In this document: one piece after another, positions 1-12,019 of the stretch
Position numbering within the stretch: position 1 is the first letter of the stretch
Layout: the number at the start of each line of letters is the position of its first letter
DNA from: Ailurus styani
Taxonomy: Eukaryota > Chordata > Mammalia > Carnivora > Ailuridae
Reading direction: 5' to 3'
NCBI GenBank assembly: GCA_002007465.1
Contig: LNAC01001222.1
Location: forward strand, 62,001-126,000
DNA length: 64,000 nucleotides
Notes under the pieces: generated by a model
Database searches by the model: none
What the model saw: the letters and a program-made list of their open reading frames with translations, nothing else
What the model was told of the DNA's origin: nothing
Position numbers and translations under genes: made by a program

Positions 1-527
1 CATTTAGTTGCATCCAACTGTGAAGTTCCAGAATAGATGCTCTGGAAATCTCCAAAGAAAGCCAACTACGTCATCCCAATCTTTCTTACTTCCCATTTCT
101 GCTTCTTCATCCTCTCAACTGAACACCTGGGGAAAGCTGGGATCACCTCTGTCTGGCACCTCTTACCTTTTCACATCTTAAAGAAAACTTCTCTGTTAAG
201 CAAATGTTTCCTCCTCTTCATCAATGTTTTCTCTCCTCCTCTTTATCTGGGGGGTGCTCCTTAGTTGATAATCTTTGGGTTGTCCCTTGACTATAAGGTA
301 GAGTGTTCCCTACCTTCCTTTCAGCTTTCAAGGGTCTTCTATGAAGGCCTTTAAGCATCAGCCAGTGTGCTATCTTCTTGGTAATTATATTAATGGAAGA
401 AGATTTGATGTAGATGTGAAATAAATAAAGGGGATTAAGAGGTAGATACATGGAATGATAATCTTGGGTGCATCAATAAGTTTTGAGAGGTAACTTTTCC
501 ATCTCAAGAGTCTATTTTTCTCATTGG
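1..527. other. Unique sequence, no gene seen
   Basis: Moderately AT-rich sequence with no repeat family that I recognise. The only open frames are two overlapping ones of about 75 codons on opposite strands, with no recognisable domain, so I do not call them genes. Confidence 0.6.
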
Positions 528-650
528 GATATATATATTATATTTATTATTGATTATTATATATTATATAACATATAATATATAAATTATATAATATATA
601 TTTTATTAATTATATTTATTATTAATATATATTATATATTTATTTTTCTG
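528..650. repeat. AT-rich low-complexity / (TA)n-like tract
   Basis: About 120 bp made almost only of A and T, with irregular TATATAT and TTATTAT units. It lies just upstream of an old L1 fragment. It is simple sequence, not a coding or regulatory unit that I can support. Confidence 0.85.
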
Positions 651-735
651 AAATTGGCCTTTAATTTCACTTATTTGGATTCATGAATAATTGGTTCATG
701 CAAAGCCTATTTTTAATTTTTGTATATTTGTTCAT

Positions 736-1250
736 TCTAATTATTGATTTAAAAATTGATGTGAAATTTACATAACATAAAATTAACCATGTTAGCTAGA
801 GGGTACAATCGATTGGCCTTTAGTACATTCTCAGTGTTTTACAACCACCATCACTAAGTTCCCAAACATTTTCATCACATCAGAAGGAAATCCTATGCCC
901 ATTACTCCTCCTCCCCCCAGGCCTTGATGACCATTCATCCATTTTCTGTCTCTACGAATTTGCCTATTCTGGACATTTCATACAAATGGAATCATATCAT
1001 ATGTGACCTTTCGTGATCAGCTTCTTTCATTTAGCATCATGTTTCAAGGCTCATTCACATTGTAGCATGTGTCAGTACTTCATTCCTCTTTATTGCTGAG
1101 TAATAAATATTCCACTGTACGGATATGCCACATTTTGTTTCTGTATTCATCCTCTGGTGGGCATTTGGGTTGTTTCCACTCTTTGGCTATTGTGAATAAG
1201 GCTGCTGTGGATATTTGTGTTCTTGTGTTTTTGTTTCAACATATGTTTTC
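736..1250 (-). mobile_element. Old LINE-1 (L1M type) 3' region, antisense
   Basis: The plus strand reads as the complement of the 3' part of ancient mammalian L1M elements. It has the familiar run of phrases such as 'gcctattctggacatttcat', 'aatggaatcatatcatatg', 'cattcacattgtagcatgt' and 'gggttgtttccactctttgg'. Many small differences and several stop codons show that it is long dead. The exact subfamily (L1MC/L1M4/L1ME) cannot be settled without RepeatMasker. Confidence 0.85.
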
Positions 1251-1257
1251 TTTTTTT

Positions 1258-1475
1258 CCAAGTAGACAGTACATCACTACTAACTATCATCACCATGCTG
1301 TACCTTAGGTCTCTCTTATAACTGAAAATTTGTGCCCTTTGATCAATATCTTCCCTTTTCCCTTACCCCCAACCTCTGATAACCATCATTCTCCTGTTAC
1401 TATAAGCACAGCATTTTTTTTCAATTCCATGTATAATGAGGTAAGGCAATATTTGTCTTTCTGTGTGTGAAAGCC
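1258..1475 (-). mobile_element. Second old L1M 3' fragment, antisense
   Basis: It follows the preceding L1M piece directly but matches a different part of the family, the complement of the L1MA/L1MB 3' UTR ('tgtgccctttgatcaatat', 'aacctctgataaccatcatt', 'atttgtctttctgtgtgtg'). It is either a rearranged continuation of the same insertion or a separate one. Confidence 0.7.
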
Positions 1476-1564
1476 TATTTTTTAGATTCTGTAAGCATGT
1501 TTCATAACTAAAGGCTATTTACACTGCTTCTGATACTTTCTCTCTGCACACTGCCATCAAGCTA

Positions 1565-1835
1565 ATTCAAATTCCTTTTTTGAGTCTTGGCTTAGGTGTA
1601 GTTTCCTCCTGATGCCTTTTCTAACTCTTAGCCTGCCTGAGGGGCTTCTCCTCTGTGCCTCCAAAGCACCCCACAATAGTACCCTTCTACTCACATGTCC
1701 CTCCCAATGGACTCTGAATCCCTCTTACTGTCAGTGTTACCAGGAATGAATATAATCACAATCCTTAATACAGTGCTGGCTAAGAACAAGTTTCCATATT
1801 TAAGTATAAATGAGTGAGTAAAGTACGTATTCCTT
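1565..1835 (+). mobile_element. LINE-2 (L2) 3' end fragment
   Basis: The segment follows the 3' end of L2 in sense orientation: a 'gatgccttttctaac' region, then a Pro/Ser-type C-rich stretch, then 'aatacagtgctggctaag' and a tail ending 'aatgagtgagta'. It is heavily diverged, as expected for an element active before the placental radiation. Confidence 0.65.
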
Positions 1836-2684
1836 TTGAGTTTTTAAGGAAAAGGAGAGAAGATTCTTAGAAAGGATCTAAATGGAAGACAGCATGTTCC
1901 AAACCATACTACTTCTTAGTATTAGTTTCATTTAACTAAATGATTCGGGGAAACCAGACATAAAACTTTAGCAACCTCCTTGCTTTTTTGATAAGTGGTA
2001 CCCATGTTTGTATGCCAACTGTCTAGTACAAAATCCTGCCAGTAGTAGGTTCTCAGATAGCAGGACCATACTTCAGGCATCTACCATAGAGAAAAGAAGG
2101 GTCGGCTGGAGAAATGACTGGGAAAAAAGACCCCCAAGGGAGGCTCTATGTTCATCAAAGATATGCTTTAGGTAGGAGGAAGGGAACTAAGACATCCGAA
2201 GAACATTGACATGATGTCATCAAGGGCAGAGCCATAACAATGATAACTTGAACTGGGGGCAATAGTTTGAAAAATATCTTTGTGTTTACCCAAAGGATAA
2301 CCAAACTTATTTGTGCCTTTTCAATTTCCAGCATCCAAGTTACTTTCTCTCTCTAAGATTAAAGCAGTTCTGGGGCCTGGGAGCTGGGTTAGATGTCTCT
2401 CTTCTCTTTTTCACTGGACTTGTCCACCTTTGCAAATCTGCCTCATCTCATGGGATGTGAGCTGCTAAGAGCACCCCAGCCCTGTGCCTGGTACACGGCA
2501 GGGGGAGTAGACGGATGCCTCAACAAGTAAACGAAACAAACAGTGGAAGGATTAATGAATAAATGGTTTCTTCACATTTAAAACAAGGAGTCTGGTTGGT
2601 TTTTCCCCTACCAGTTTTTCAGTTAAAGATCCTGACTCCCTGAGGGAAGGGAATAGATAATTTGGGTATCAGCCATCCCTATTC
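1836..2684. other. Mostly unique; possible L2 tail at 2440-2590
   Basis: No gene is seen. Around 2440-2590 the order 'cagccctgtgcctggtaca', then 'atgcctcaacaagtaaac', then 'attaatgaataaatgg' resembles an L2 3' end in sense orientation. The match is short and degraded. Confidence 0.4.
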
Positions 2685-2850
2685 ATTTATCTTTCATCCT
2701 TCAAACATTTGTCAATCAATTACTGTCTGCACAGTTCTCAAATAGGCACTGAGAATATACAGATTGATAAGAAAAAGAAAACCTGCTTGTAAGGAGTTTC
2801 TGATATAGTGGACAGATGATGTACACAGAGATCAAGTATCAGTTACTATC
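2685..2850 (-). mobile_element. L2 3' end, antisense (degraded)
   Basis: The plus strand reads 'ttcatttatctttcatcctt', then 'ggcactgagaatatacagat', then 'gtaaggagtttctgatatag'. This is the order of the L2 3' end read in reverse complement (animal-wide phrase: body size list of tail, 'caggcactg', 'gatacag', 'gagcttac'). Confidence 0.5.
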
Positions 2851-3604
2851 AGCAAATAATGATGGATCGTCTTACTTTCTAAATTTCAGGAACATGGCTT
2901 TGTTTGCTAAGCTGAGAGTGATTTCAACACGAGGGTTTTGGCACAAGACCACCCACTGAAGGAAAAATCTGAGTTTATGTGCTTATTTAGCCATGATGAA
3001 GTTTAATTAAAAAGCAAGTATAAAAGATTGCTCTTTACGTGGTTATTTAGATGTCATGATATTTAATAAAAGAACAAGGACAGAAGGTTTTTCTTTCTGT
3101 TTGAAGATTTAGTAAAGTTAATTTTCATCCCTCTAAATCATCATCTCAACATCTTCCATTTCTCGTAGCTCTTATGATCTATCTTGGGGCAAAATGGAAA
3201 ATTCACAAGCAGAAGCGGAAATACTAGTCATGTCCCAGGACTGAGAACAATTCAGTTCACCTGGCAGCATTAGAAAGTCTCTTGCACAATTAAAGGGGGG
3301 AATTGCATTTACTCCCTTCCTACCGATTTTGTTTCACTATCAAATGACTGTAGGAGAAGACAAAATAAAAATCTTATATTTGAGTGTTGGCTCCACAGTC
3401 TCACAATGTGTCCTCAGGCACCTCACTTCTGCGGGACCTCGGGTTCTTCCTTTGTTGTGCAAGGCAACCCGGGTAGCTGTGATTTTGAGCACAGACTCCT
3501 CAGAGTTGTGCTCCAGCATTATCAGCCTCTGATTCTGAGGGAGACACATGCAGGGCAGCCAGGTTAAGAACTCACTTTCTGGGACACAGAATTTTGGGGC
3601 TTTA

Positions 3605-3800
3605 TTAAGTCAGGTGGCGCAGCATCATGAACCTGGGCACTGAGGTCACACAGACCTGGGTTTGAATCCACAAACTAGAACCTGACTAGAATTCATTAAG
3701 CTGGTTGTCCTCAGGGAAGTCATGTACCTAGAATTTGTAACTGCATCTACAAAGTGCAAATGTGCCTCATGAAGTTGTCATGAGGATTAGAAGAAAAAGA
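3605..3800 (+). mobile_element. MIR SINE
   Basis: A tRNA-like head ('gcatcatgaacctgggcac', 'gacctgggtttgaatccac') is followed by the MIR core, a 'cctcagggaagtcatgtacc' region and 'gttgtcatgaggattagaag'. The order and spacing match MIR in sense orientation. It is an old, dead copy. Confidence 0.75.
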
Positions 3801-6418
3801 AAATATCAAATGCCCTGGTTCTTACTAAATGGTTGTATACCACGCCTCCTCTCTGAATGTACGTCCCTCAGCCACGACACAGGCAATGGAGATGGCGTTT
3901 GGCAGGCCCAGAGAGTCTCACAGGAAGCCCATAGGTCTCCTGTGTCCCAGATCACCAAAAGATACCTGCCACCAGGGAAATTTATTTTCATGGACTCCGA
4001 CAAATCAAAAGTAAGCTTCCCCGAAGTATGACTAGATAAAAAAAAAGTCTCAGGAAAAGGGACCATCGTTGGCTATGCTAATACCCATTTCTAGGCATTT
4101 GTGATGCCGGCCATAGCTGGCAAGACTTCCTTTTTCAAGAGGGAAACTCCCTCTACCATGGCTTAGGGAAGAAGTCCAGACTTCACCCTGTCTCTTTCCA
4201 GAAAACAAGAAATCTCTCAGTTTGTATTTATGAGAAGATCGTCAGCTTCACTCCAGCTGAGAGTCAAAAGAATGTCATCCTCTTCACAGCCGAGTGGAGC
4301 CCACAGAATTTGCTGAAGGCGTGGAGGGGTTGTTTCTCCTCCATGTGCCTGTCTGTTTGTGTGTGAGGGCACAGACAGGAGCTGTACTGGAATAACGGCC
4401 TCAGAGCTGGGATTCGCCTTGTGCTCCCGTACACTGTGTGTGTTGTGCATAAGGGGTTGGAAGTGGAGCCAGAAATAACTCCCTCTTGAGACAGAGGAGG
4501 GCAATTCCTGCAGGCTTGGTCAAGGGGGTGGCCCCCCTTCATCTGTCCTGGAGGAGCCACTATTGACAGATTGCTGGGGTCCTTTTAGTTTAGACCTCCG
4601 TGTGGAGAATGTGTAGGGAACCCCGGGGAGGGGAAAAGAAAACCTGCTGGAATGTGAGGAGGGGCGCACTCCCTCTGTGGGTAGGATACCTGCTGCTCCT
4701 TAGAGCCTTCGCCAGAAGCGCAGGACCCTCATGGGGGTGTTGAAGGGGTCCACAGGTATACGTCAGATTCCGACTGGGTCTAGCCACAATGGCAGATCTT
4801 GGGTGTGGCCCAAATGTATTCATTCTGACTGATCCCTTGTACTTTTCTCCCAGTGGGACTATGGCTGAATAACCCAATTATCTGGAGGGGAGCTGAGGAG
4901 ACATAATTGGGCCTGTCCTGATAAAACTGTTGACAGCTTCCACTCCTAACTCTTGGGAAAGTGGCTTGAGGAAGACATCATGGAGAGAATAAGCCAAGGT
5001 GGAGACTTATGGAGTCTCTGGACAAAACAGTTATGACCCCCTGCACCTGATTCTTACATGGGGTTCTGAGGTAAATAAGGTAGGCTCCATGTTCTACGTT
5101 CAGTTCTCCCTACTGTCTGCCAGCAGTTGTGGGGCTGGAGGGCCATCTCTGTCCCTCCTCTTCTACCTCCCGACCTGCTGGATCTCTTTGCAAGGCCAAA
5201 CTTAGCCTAGAAAACAAATGAACTTCCCTGTTGTCATCTTTAGTAATACTATATTCTTACCTAACTTGAAAGTAGAGAGAATATTATTTGGGGGAAATAG
5301 GTGATGAAAATCCATTTTATAAACAACAACAGCAATACTAATAATGATAACACCCGTCGGATGAGCCAGACTCTCACTTCTCATCTCTGTGCTACTGTAG
5401 CTCTGGTTTGGCTGGCCTCCTTGGCTTGGCGAGCTCGATCCACTTCATCTCCTGCTTCTCCTGTTGGCTGAGCTCCCACCCTCCACTTGGCTCCTGTAGC
5501 TTGATTCCTGGCTGGCTACGCTAATCCCACATAATATTTTACGCAAATTTATATGAACCCCATTACAAAGCTTAGCAAAGAGGCACTGTTTCTTTTCTTT
5601 GATAAAATTAATCATTTATAACTTGGCTCTAAGAAACCAGTCCAACTTGTGGGTGCTCAGTTTTTGCTCAAAAGAAACATTCCCAGCCCGATTCCAAAAG
5701 AAAAAGATTTCCCAGTCCCTGTCCTGCCCTGGCCCCCCAAAGTGCCGTCTACATTGGAAATTCCCACCAGTCTCATTTAGAACCATGCTCGCAAGTTGCC
5801 TGGGAATTTCTCCCAGAAAGCTTCTATCTACCCCACCCCTTGGGGTTTGATTTCCCACAGACCCCTGGGTGGTTTAGATTGTTGTCTATATCAACAACAT
5901 GATAAACTTATTGTGGCTGCCCAAGCTTCTCCAAAGAGTTGTGGGAATCATTTGTGAATTACTTCTTTGATTTTTCTTAAGTGAAATTCTGTTTTTACTC
6001 ATGTTAAGTGACTGTTCCCAGAGTGCAGTTTCTGTAGTGACACTGTGACATTAGGGAGGAAGATACGCTCCCTGGCTCTAACAGGAGCCAGTGAAGGCAC
6101 CAAACTCTGGATTTGCAGTTAAGATGATGAAAGTTCAGCCCCAGATCACCTCGGTCATCCCCTGATGCCTCATTAATAAAGAAGGTAGCTGATTTTTCAC
6201 CACTGCAGAGAAAAATCCAAGGAATGGGCCCATCCATACAGCCTCCACACATACTCAAGAAACACAGAATAGAATTTCTCTGCTCTTGTTTTCTTTAAGC
6301 AAAGATAAATAGTAGATTGTAGCATCTAGCACCTCGAACTTTTCAACAAGTGGGGAGGAATGGAAAGAGCATCTGTGCAACCAGTCATTTCTCTCAAGCA
6401 GCGTGGGTGGTAGTGGGC
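3801..6418. other. 2.6 kb of unique sequence, no gene seen
   Basis: This is relatively GC-rich for the window. Open frames of 60-98 codons occur on both strands but overlap one another, share no recognisable domain and have no convincing splice context. Two short inverted motifs inside (4873-4911 and 5879-5897) are described in the findings. Around 5390-5520 there is locally repetitive CT/GGCT-rich sequence. Confidence 0.6.
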
Positions 6419-6420
6419 TT

Positions 6421-6422
6421 GT

Positions 6423-6467
<45 letters not shown>

Positions 6468-6513
6468 CGTGCGCACGCGCACATGCATGCGCGCGTGTGC
6501 ACACATGTGTGTG
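6421..6513. repeat. (GT)n microsatellite with CG-rich alternating core
   Basis: From 6429 to 6513 every step alternates purine and pyrimidine. A (GT) run passes into GCGCGCGCGTGCGCACGCGC and then back to GTGTG. Frames across it encode Cys-Val and Thr-His runs, which are artefacts of the repeat. Confidence 0.95.
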
Positions 6514-6734
6514 GTTTTCCTGTCGGGTACTAGTGAAGGGTTAGTTGACTGGGCTTATAGCTCCAGCTTTGGGAATATAATTTCTGTTCTCCTGCCAAAC
6601 AACTAGTTCCCCTTTTTGGAACAAAGGAGTCACGACAAATACAGACTCAGGGAACTTTCTCGAGTGGCAGTAAATTAGGGTGAGCATCAATGAGCACCAC
6701 TTTCCAGGTGATTGACCAGAACCCTAATTTATCA

Positions 6735-6822
6735 CTTTAAAATAAAACATCTAATGCTCAGAGGTGTGGTCAGATTTGTCTAAGTCACACAGTGACTTAG
6801 TAACCGAGATAGGACTAAGGTC
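6735..6822 (-). mobile_element. MIR core fragment, antisense
   Basis: The plus strand contains 'atgctcagaggtgtggtcag', 'agtcacacagtgacttagta' and 'aggactaaggtctaattc'. This resembles the complement of the MIR core (the 'gaggttaagtaacttgcc...cacacagctagtaagtgg' region). Confidence 0.5.
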
Positions 6823-6836
6823 TAATTCTTTAAATT

Positions 6837-7040
6837 CCTCTTTTTTTTTTTTTAAATAAAGATTTTTATTCTTCTATTTGACTGAGAGAGAGAGATAGCA
6901 GAGCAGGAACCCAAGGAGGGGGACTGGGAGAAGGAGAAGCAGGCTTCCCGCTGAGCAGGGAGCCCGATGTGGGGCTTGATCCCAGGATCATGACCTGAGC
7001 TGAAGGCAGACGCTTAGTGACTGAGCCACCCAGGCGCCCC
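6837..7040 (-). mobile_element. Can-SINE (SINEC), antisense
   Basis: The poly-T end is on the left and the tRNA-derived head is on the right, ending 'gagccacccaggcgcccc'. The target-site duplication is 14 bp with one mismatch (6823-6836, taattctttaaatt, against 7041-7054, taattcgttaaatt). The near-intact duplication indicates a fairly young insertion. The head 'gctgaaggcagacgcttagt' is the older caniform type, not the young mustelid type. Confidence 0.95.
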
Positions 7041-7429
7041 TAATTCGTTAAATTTCTAATCAGTATTTTGTTCTTAACTTTGCTTACTATCATTCTTTGT
7101 CTAAAATGTTTCAGGCAACATTCTGGATGCTCAAGCTACATATTATAATCCTTCTCAGAAGAATTTTATACCGTAGTACACACAATATATTCATATTTTT
7201 TACTAAATAAGAAGGGGGTAAATATGTCTAAATTGGCATCTGCCAAACAGCCTGTTTTTAATTAATGTATATGAGACAAGGTGAACACATACACTAAAAT
7301 CCTGATCAGAACTCAGGAGTCAGTATCAAAAAAGGACAGGGCCCCTGTGACCAGGTTCTACACAGAGGAGGCCGAGCAAAGGTGGGCTCCTCTTAAAATG
7401 AACTTGAGAAGATCATGCCTTTGATCTTT

Positions 7430-8140
7430 TTAAGTAAGGTTTTTATTTTTAAAAACTTAGATTTACAGAAAGTTGGCCATGAGAGTACAGTTCCCATATC
7501 CTTGGTGTCCAGAGTCCTCTGTGATTAATATCTCACACTAATGTGCTGTTTGTCACAACTGATGAACCTATGTTGATCCATTAGTAAGCTAAATTATTTT
7601 TAACTAAAGTCCAGACGTTACTCAGATTTCTTTTGTTTTTCCCTATGGTTCTTTTCGCTACTCCACATTCCCATCTCGATAACATATTACATTTACTGGT
7701 CCTACCTCCTTAGGATCCCCTACACTGCAATAGCTTCTCAGACATACCTAATTTTTGATGACCTGGACAGTTTTGAGGTGCACTGGTAAAGTGCCTGGTA
7801 GAATGTCCTTCAGTTTGGGGTGTCTGATGTTTATCTCGTGATTAGAGTGGGGTTGTAAGTTTGGGGAAGGAAGGTGACAGAGTGCGAATGCCATTCTCAT
7901 CACTATTAAGGGTATATACTATCAACATGACTTAGTACTGTTGATGTTGACCTTGATCCTCTGGCTGGGGTAGTGTTTGTCTGATTTCTTCTACCGGAAA
8001 GTTACTCTTTTTTACCCCTTTTTATGGTATACTTTTGGGAAGATGTGACTATGCATAGACCACACTTAAGAGATGAGGTGTGATACCCTACCTCCTTGCA
8101 GGGGTAAAAATTGTACAGATTATTTAAAATTTCCCTTTCC
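7430..8140. mobile_element. Old LINE (L1M/L1ME-like 3' UTR)
   Basis: About 700 bp follows a widely dispersed old mammalian repeat, with phrases such as 'tttacagaaagttggccat', 'gatgacctggacagttttga', 'atactatcaacatgacttag' and 'gttgatgttgaccttgatc'. From memory it belongs to an L1M/L1ME 3' UTR read in antisense. I am sure it is a dispersed repeat but less sure of the family and strand. Confidence 0.6.
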
Positions 8141-10139
8141 TTTAAAAAATTATTCTAGATAGGTAATCACAAGAAATAATAACAGCAACAGTAGAACGTG
8201 AAAAAAAAAGGTGAAAGGTGAAAAGTTCTCAGAACAACACCTAGTTCAGTTTTCCGGATTTAATGAGGACTGTATTGAATATTTGCATGGTGCACGCTCA
8301 CATGTGGTCAGGTTAAATCGTCAACCTTCATTATTCACTCAACACATGCTTTTGAGTGCCTCTTCTTTGTTCAACTCTGGGTTTCATCATGTAAATTTAA
8401 AACCACACCATGTGGCAGGTAAGAAAGTTGCCCCCACACTCACTCAGTGCGCAGATGAGAAAGTCAGAGGAGGATGTTTTTCCTGGGGGTTATTTATTGA
8501 GCTGTAAAGAATAGCCAGGTTTCTTAACAACAAGCGCAATGCTTGACTATACCCAACGGTGTGGTCTACTTCCTAACACCACTAAGCAGAACAGAACAGG
8601 GTGTTTTTATTAAATATTTCCAAGGGTAATCCTTATTTGCTGAGCCGTACCTGCCACTGAGAACTCAAGGATTCAGCTTAAAGTTTTATTTGGCTCATCC
8701 TAGGATTCCATCTCCTCCAGCCACAACCTCCTCCTCATCCTTGCCCCCACCTCTGCAAACTATTACGCTGGCTGTGTCTAGGTTCCTGCTACTGAAAGTA
8801 AGTAGTGTGTGGACTATTTGAATGCCTGCTGTTTAAACATGTTATCAATGTGTTTGCCTGGAATCTGTTGTTATAGGACTTTGGTGCTCTTGTGAAAGTT
8901 CAATTTATCCTGGCACATTACAAAGCGGTCCAGTGGTCTTTTAGGAATGAATGAATATCTACTAGGCACATTGATAGCATTGTATTAGACATCACAGAAA
9001 ATGCCTTCAAACCCAAAAGGAAGAGATTACAACAGGATGGTTGGTACTCGAAGGTTTATGATCTAAAAATTGCCAGAGAATAGGAAAATTCCATGACTTG
9101 GAAATGTAGTTCTCACAACAAAGAGAAAGAGCTGGTCAACAGGGATGAGGATTGAAGGTAACACTGAAGTGAACTGAAGAGGTTGGGCTGGAATCAGCTG
9201 GAAAGATAGGGTTAAACCAGGAGAGAATGAATCCTTGAATATTAAATCTAACTTTTTTAATCCATAGGTATGATATTCATTATCGGCCTCAATTTTTTCC
9301 CCTTCTCTTCCCTGAGGCTTCTCTGGAATTTTCCCTTTAGTAAACTACTATAAGGTATTTGACACCAAGAATAGTAGTGGTCCCATGCTCCTCTTGGGAG
9401 TGGATTAAGGCAATCTGGAAATCTATATTCTTTCTTCCGAGTTTTAGGAGCAGAAACTACTATTACCCAAATCAGATTTAGCATACATTCATTTCTGATA
9501 TAGCACATGTTCAGATTTTAGACAGCAGGCTTAAAGAATCTCATTCTTTTCTTTGGCTTTCCCAATATTCTTGTTATTTTGGCAGCTTTTGTCACATTGG
9601 ACCCCCTAAGCTAGTTCACTTAGTATGCAATTATCCACTGTGAAAACATTTCCATTATTCTGTAATCATTCTTTTTTTTTCCCCCTTCTGGGTATTGCAC
9701 TCATTGACTAGTTTCAGATTGAGAAAGAGAAATCTTTATCAAGTTTTTGGGATTTTGTCCCATGTGCTATATAACAGGAGGAGAAGGGAGCTACCTAAGC
9801 ACAGTTCGGAGTAGGAAACACTATGCTGAACCCACCCCCACCACATGGCATTTGCATGGCACGAATGGGATCATTTATAGGATTTGGCAGTCAAACTGAA
9901 AGTCCTAATATCACTATGACTCAAGTCTAGGGAGAGAGAAAAGAGGTATCGGCAAAGAAAAAAGACAATGAAACCAAACAGTATCTGTCCTCTCTCTTCT
10001 CATCCACAAATCAGTTGTCTCTTTTGGTACCATGTCGTCTATTGTCTAGCCAATGCATGTTAATATCAGACTCAGATTTTGGCAAAGTAACTAAGGGGAT
10101 TTTTCCTTTGTTTTCAGAGTAAAAATATGCTAGAAAAGC
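8141..10139. other. 2 kb of unique sequence, no gene seen
   Basis: No dispersed repeat or gene is recognised. Open frames reach 98 codons (8211-8507, plus strand) with no known domain. Short A- and T-runs occur near 8200 and 9670. Confidence 0.55.
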
Positions 10140-10146
10140 CAAGACT

Positions 10147-10668
10147 TTTTTTTTAATTTTATTTTTTCACTGTTCCAAGATTCATTGTTTATGCCCCACA
10201 CCCAGTGCTCCATGCAATATGTGCCCTCCTTAATACCCACGACCAGGCTCACCCATCCCCCCATCCCTCTCCCCTCCATAACCCTCAGTTTGTTTCTCAG
10301 AGTCCACAGTCTCCCATGGTTCATCTCCCCCTCTGATTTCCCCCAATTCACTTTTCCTTTCCTTCTCCTAATGTCCTCCATGTTATTCTCTAGGTTCCAC
10401 AAGTAAGTGAAACCATATGATAATTGACTTTCTGCTTGACTTATTTAACTCCTCCAGTCCTGTCCATGTTGATACAAAAGTTGGGTGTTCATCCTTTCTG
10501 ATGGCTGCGTAATATTCCATTTTATATATGGACCATATCTTTTTTATTCATTCATCTGTTGAAGGACATCTTAGCTCTTTCCACAGTTTGGCAATTGTAG
10601 ACATGGCTGCTATGAATACTGGGGCACATATCGCCCTTCTTTTCACTACATCTGTATCTTTAAAAGAA
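10147..10668 (-). mobile_element. Carnivore LINE-1 3' end, antisense
   Basis: The left end is T-rich, being the complement of the A-tail. It is followed by the complement of the carnivore L1 3' UTR: 'cccagtgctccatgcaatat', 'ttaatacccacgaccaggct', 'cagtctcccatggttcatct'. The upstream 3' region follows ('tgatggctgcgtaatattcc', 'ggcaattgtagacatggctg'). It is a 5'-truncated copy of about 520 bp with no intact ORF2. No clear target-site duplication is visible beyond a few bases. Confidence 0.9.
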
Positions 10669-11147
10669 ATACTGGTCTCTTTCCTTATGACTGCTAACAA
10701 AGAGAAGGGTAAATCACAGCTTAGGGCTTTCTGATCTACCAGCCAAGCAATTTTAGGGAGATGCAGTATGATTCTCAGGGAAGTTCAAACCTCCATCTGT
10801 CTATCAACATTATGAGGAATTCTTTCAAAATCAACTCTTTCTATCATCTGGACTCTACAGTTATTCTAAAAAATTGTTTTTACTTTAAGAGAACTTTACA
10901 AATTAAAAGGATAAAAATCTCTATTTCAAACACAGAAAATGCATAATGAACTTGTAAATATGGTTTGCCCAAATGACAAAGATCATCATGATATAAAGGT
11001 TTACAAGTTCCTAAATATTGTAATGTTTTTTCATAAGATAGACTTGTATAATTTCCCCCATCTTTCCTGCTCTTCTCTAGAAGGGATGTATAGGGCATAT
11101 ACAGGGACTATGGAATGGACTCATTACCAATGTACTATAAATATTAA
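10669..11147. other. AT-rich unique sequence, no gene seen
   Basis: Three overlapping frames of 61-76 codons lie here and none is recognisable. The sequence between the two mobile elements looks like ordinary intergenic DNA. Confidence 0.5.
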
Positions 11148-11160
11148 AAGATTGTGTTTA

Positions 11161-11344
11161 TTTATTTAAATATTTTATTTATTTATTTGAGAGAGAGCGA
11201 GAGAGAGCACAAGAGGGAGCAGATGTGGGGAGGAGCAGAGGGAAGGAGAGGGAGAAACGGACACCCTGCTGAGACTCCCAGAACCCTCAGATGATGACTG
11301 AGTCGAAGGCAGACACTTAACCAACTGAGCCACCCAGGTGCCCC
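11161..11344 (-). mobile_element. Can-SINE, antisense
   Basis: It runs from the 'tattttatttatttatttga' tail to the head 'gagccacccaggtgcccc'. A target-site duplication, aagattgtgttt, lies at 11148-11159 and again at 11345-11356. The body shows several changes from consensus ('gagactcccagaaccctcag'), so it is of intermediate age. Confidence 0.95.
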
Positions 11345-11660
11345 AAGATTGTGTTTTTTAAAAAAATTACTTCAAAAGATATCATTATTTACTATAATTC
11401 TTAGAAAGGTTGATTAAAAAGGTTTTACCTCTGCTAGGTCTACATTTGAGGGAAATGCTTTTCTGGCCCTAGGAGGGAGAAAAGAAAGTAGAAATGAAAA
11501 GAAATGCAAGAGGCTTTTGTATAATTATCAAATGCTGTGAGAATGATAAACTATATTTATCATCTCTCTATCCTTTAGATCATTGTTCTGCCCAAGTACA
11601 CATAATAGTTTACTCATGACAACAACATCAAAATCCCAGTAACAGTTCCTGGTTTTTCTT

Positions 11661-11876
11661 TTTTCTTTTTTTTTTTTTTTAAAGATTTTATTTATTTATT
11701 TGACACAGAGAGAGGGATTACAAGTAGGCAGAGAGGCAGGCAGAGAGAGAGGAGAGAGGAGGAAGCAGGCTCCCTGCCGAGCAGAGAGCCCGATGCGGGC
11801 CTCGATCCCAGGACCCTGGGATCATGACCTGAGCCGAAGGCAGCGGCTTCAACCCACTGAGCCACCCAGGCGCCCC
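11661..11876 (-). mobile_element. Young mustelid-type Can-SINE, antisense
   Basis: It is full length, with a 'ggcagcggcttcaacccact' head and an 'aggcaggcagagagagagg' body. The target-site duplication is a perfect 17 bp (agttcctggtttttctt at 11644-11660 and 11877-11893). The perfect duplication and near-consensus body make it one of the youngest insertions in the window. Confidence 0.97.
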
Positions 11877-12019
11877 AGTTCCTGGTTTTTCTTAAACTGT
11901 TTCCACTATATCAAGCCAATCTCATTTTGTTTTCTGGTTGGTACATATACTTATTCTTCTAGAATGATATGTCCACTGTCTTTTCATAAACTACCCCATT
12001 CCTTTACCACTGGGCTTCA

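Noticed and set aside
6255..6606. Cys-Val and Thr-His repeat proteins
   Set aside because: Both are translations of the GT/CA microsatellite.
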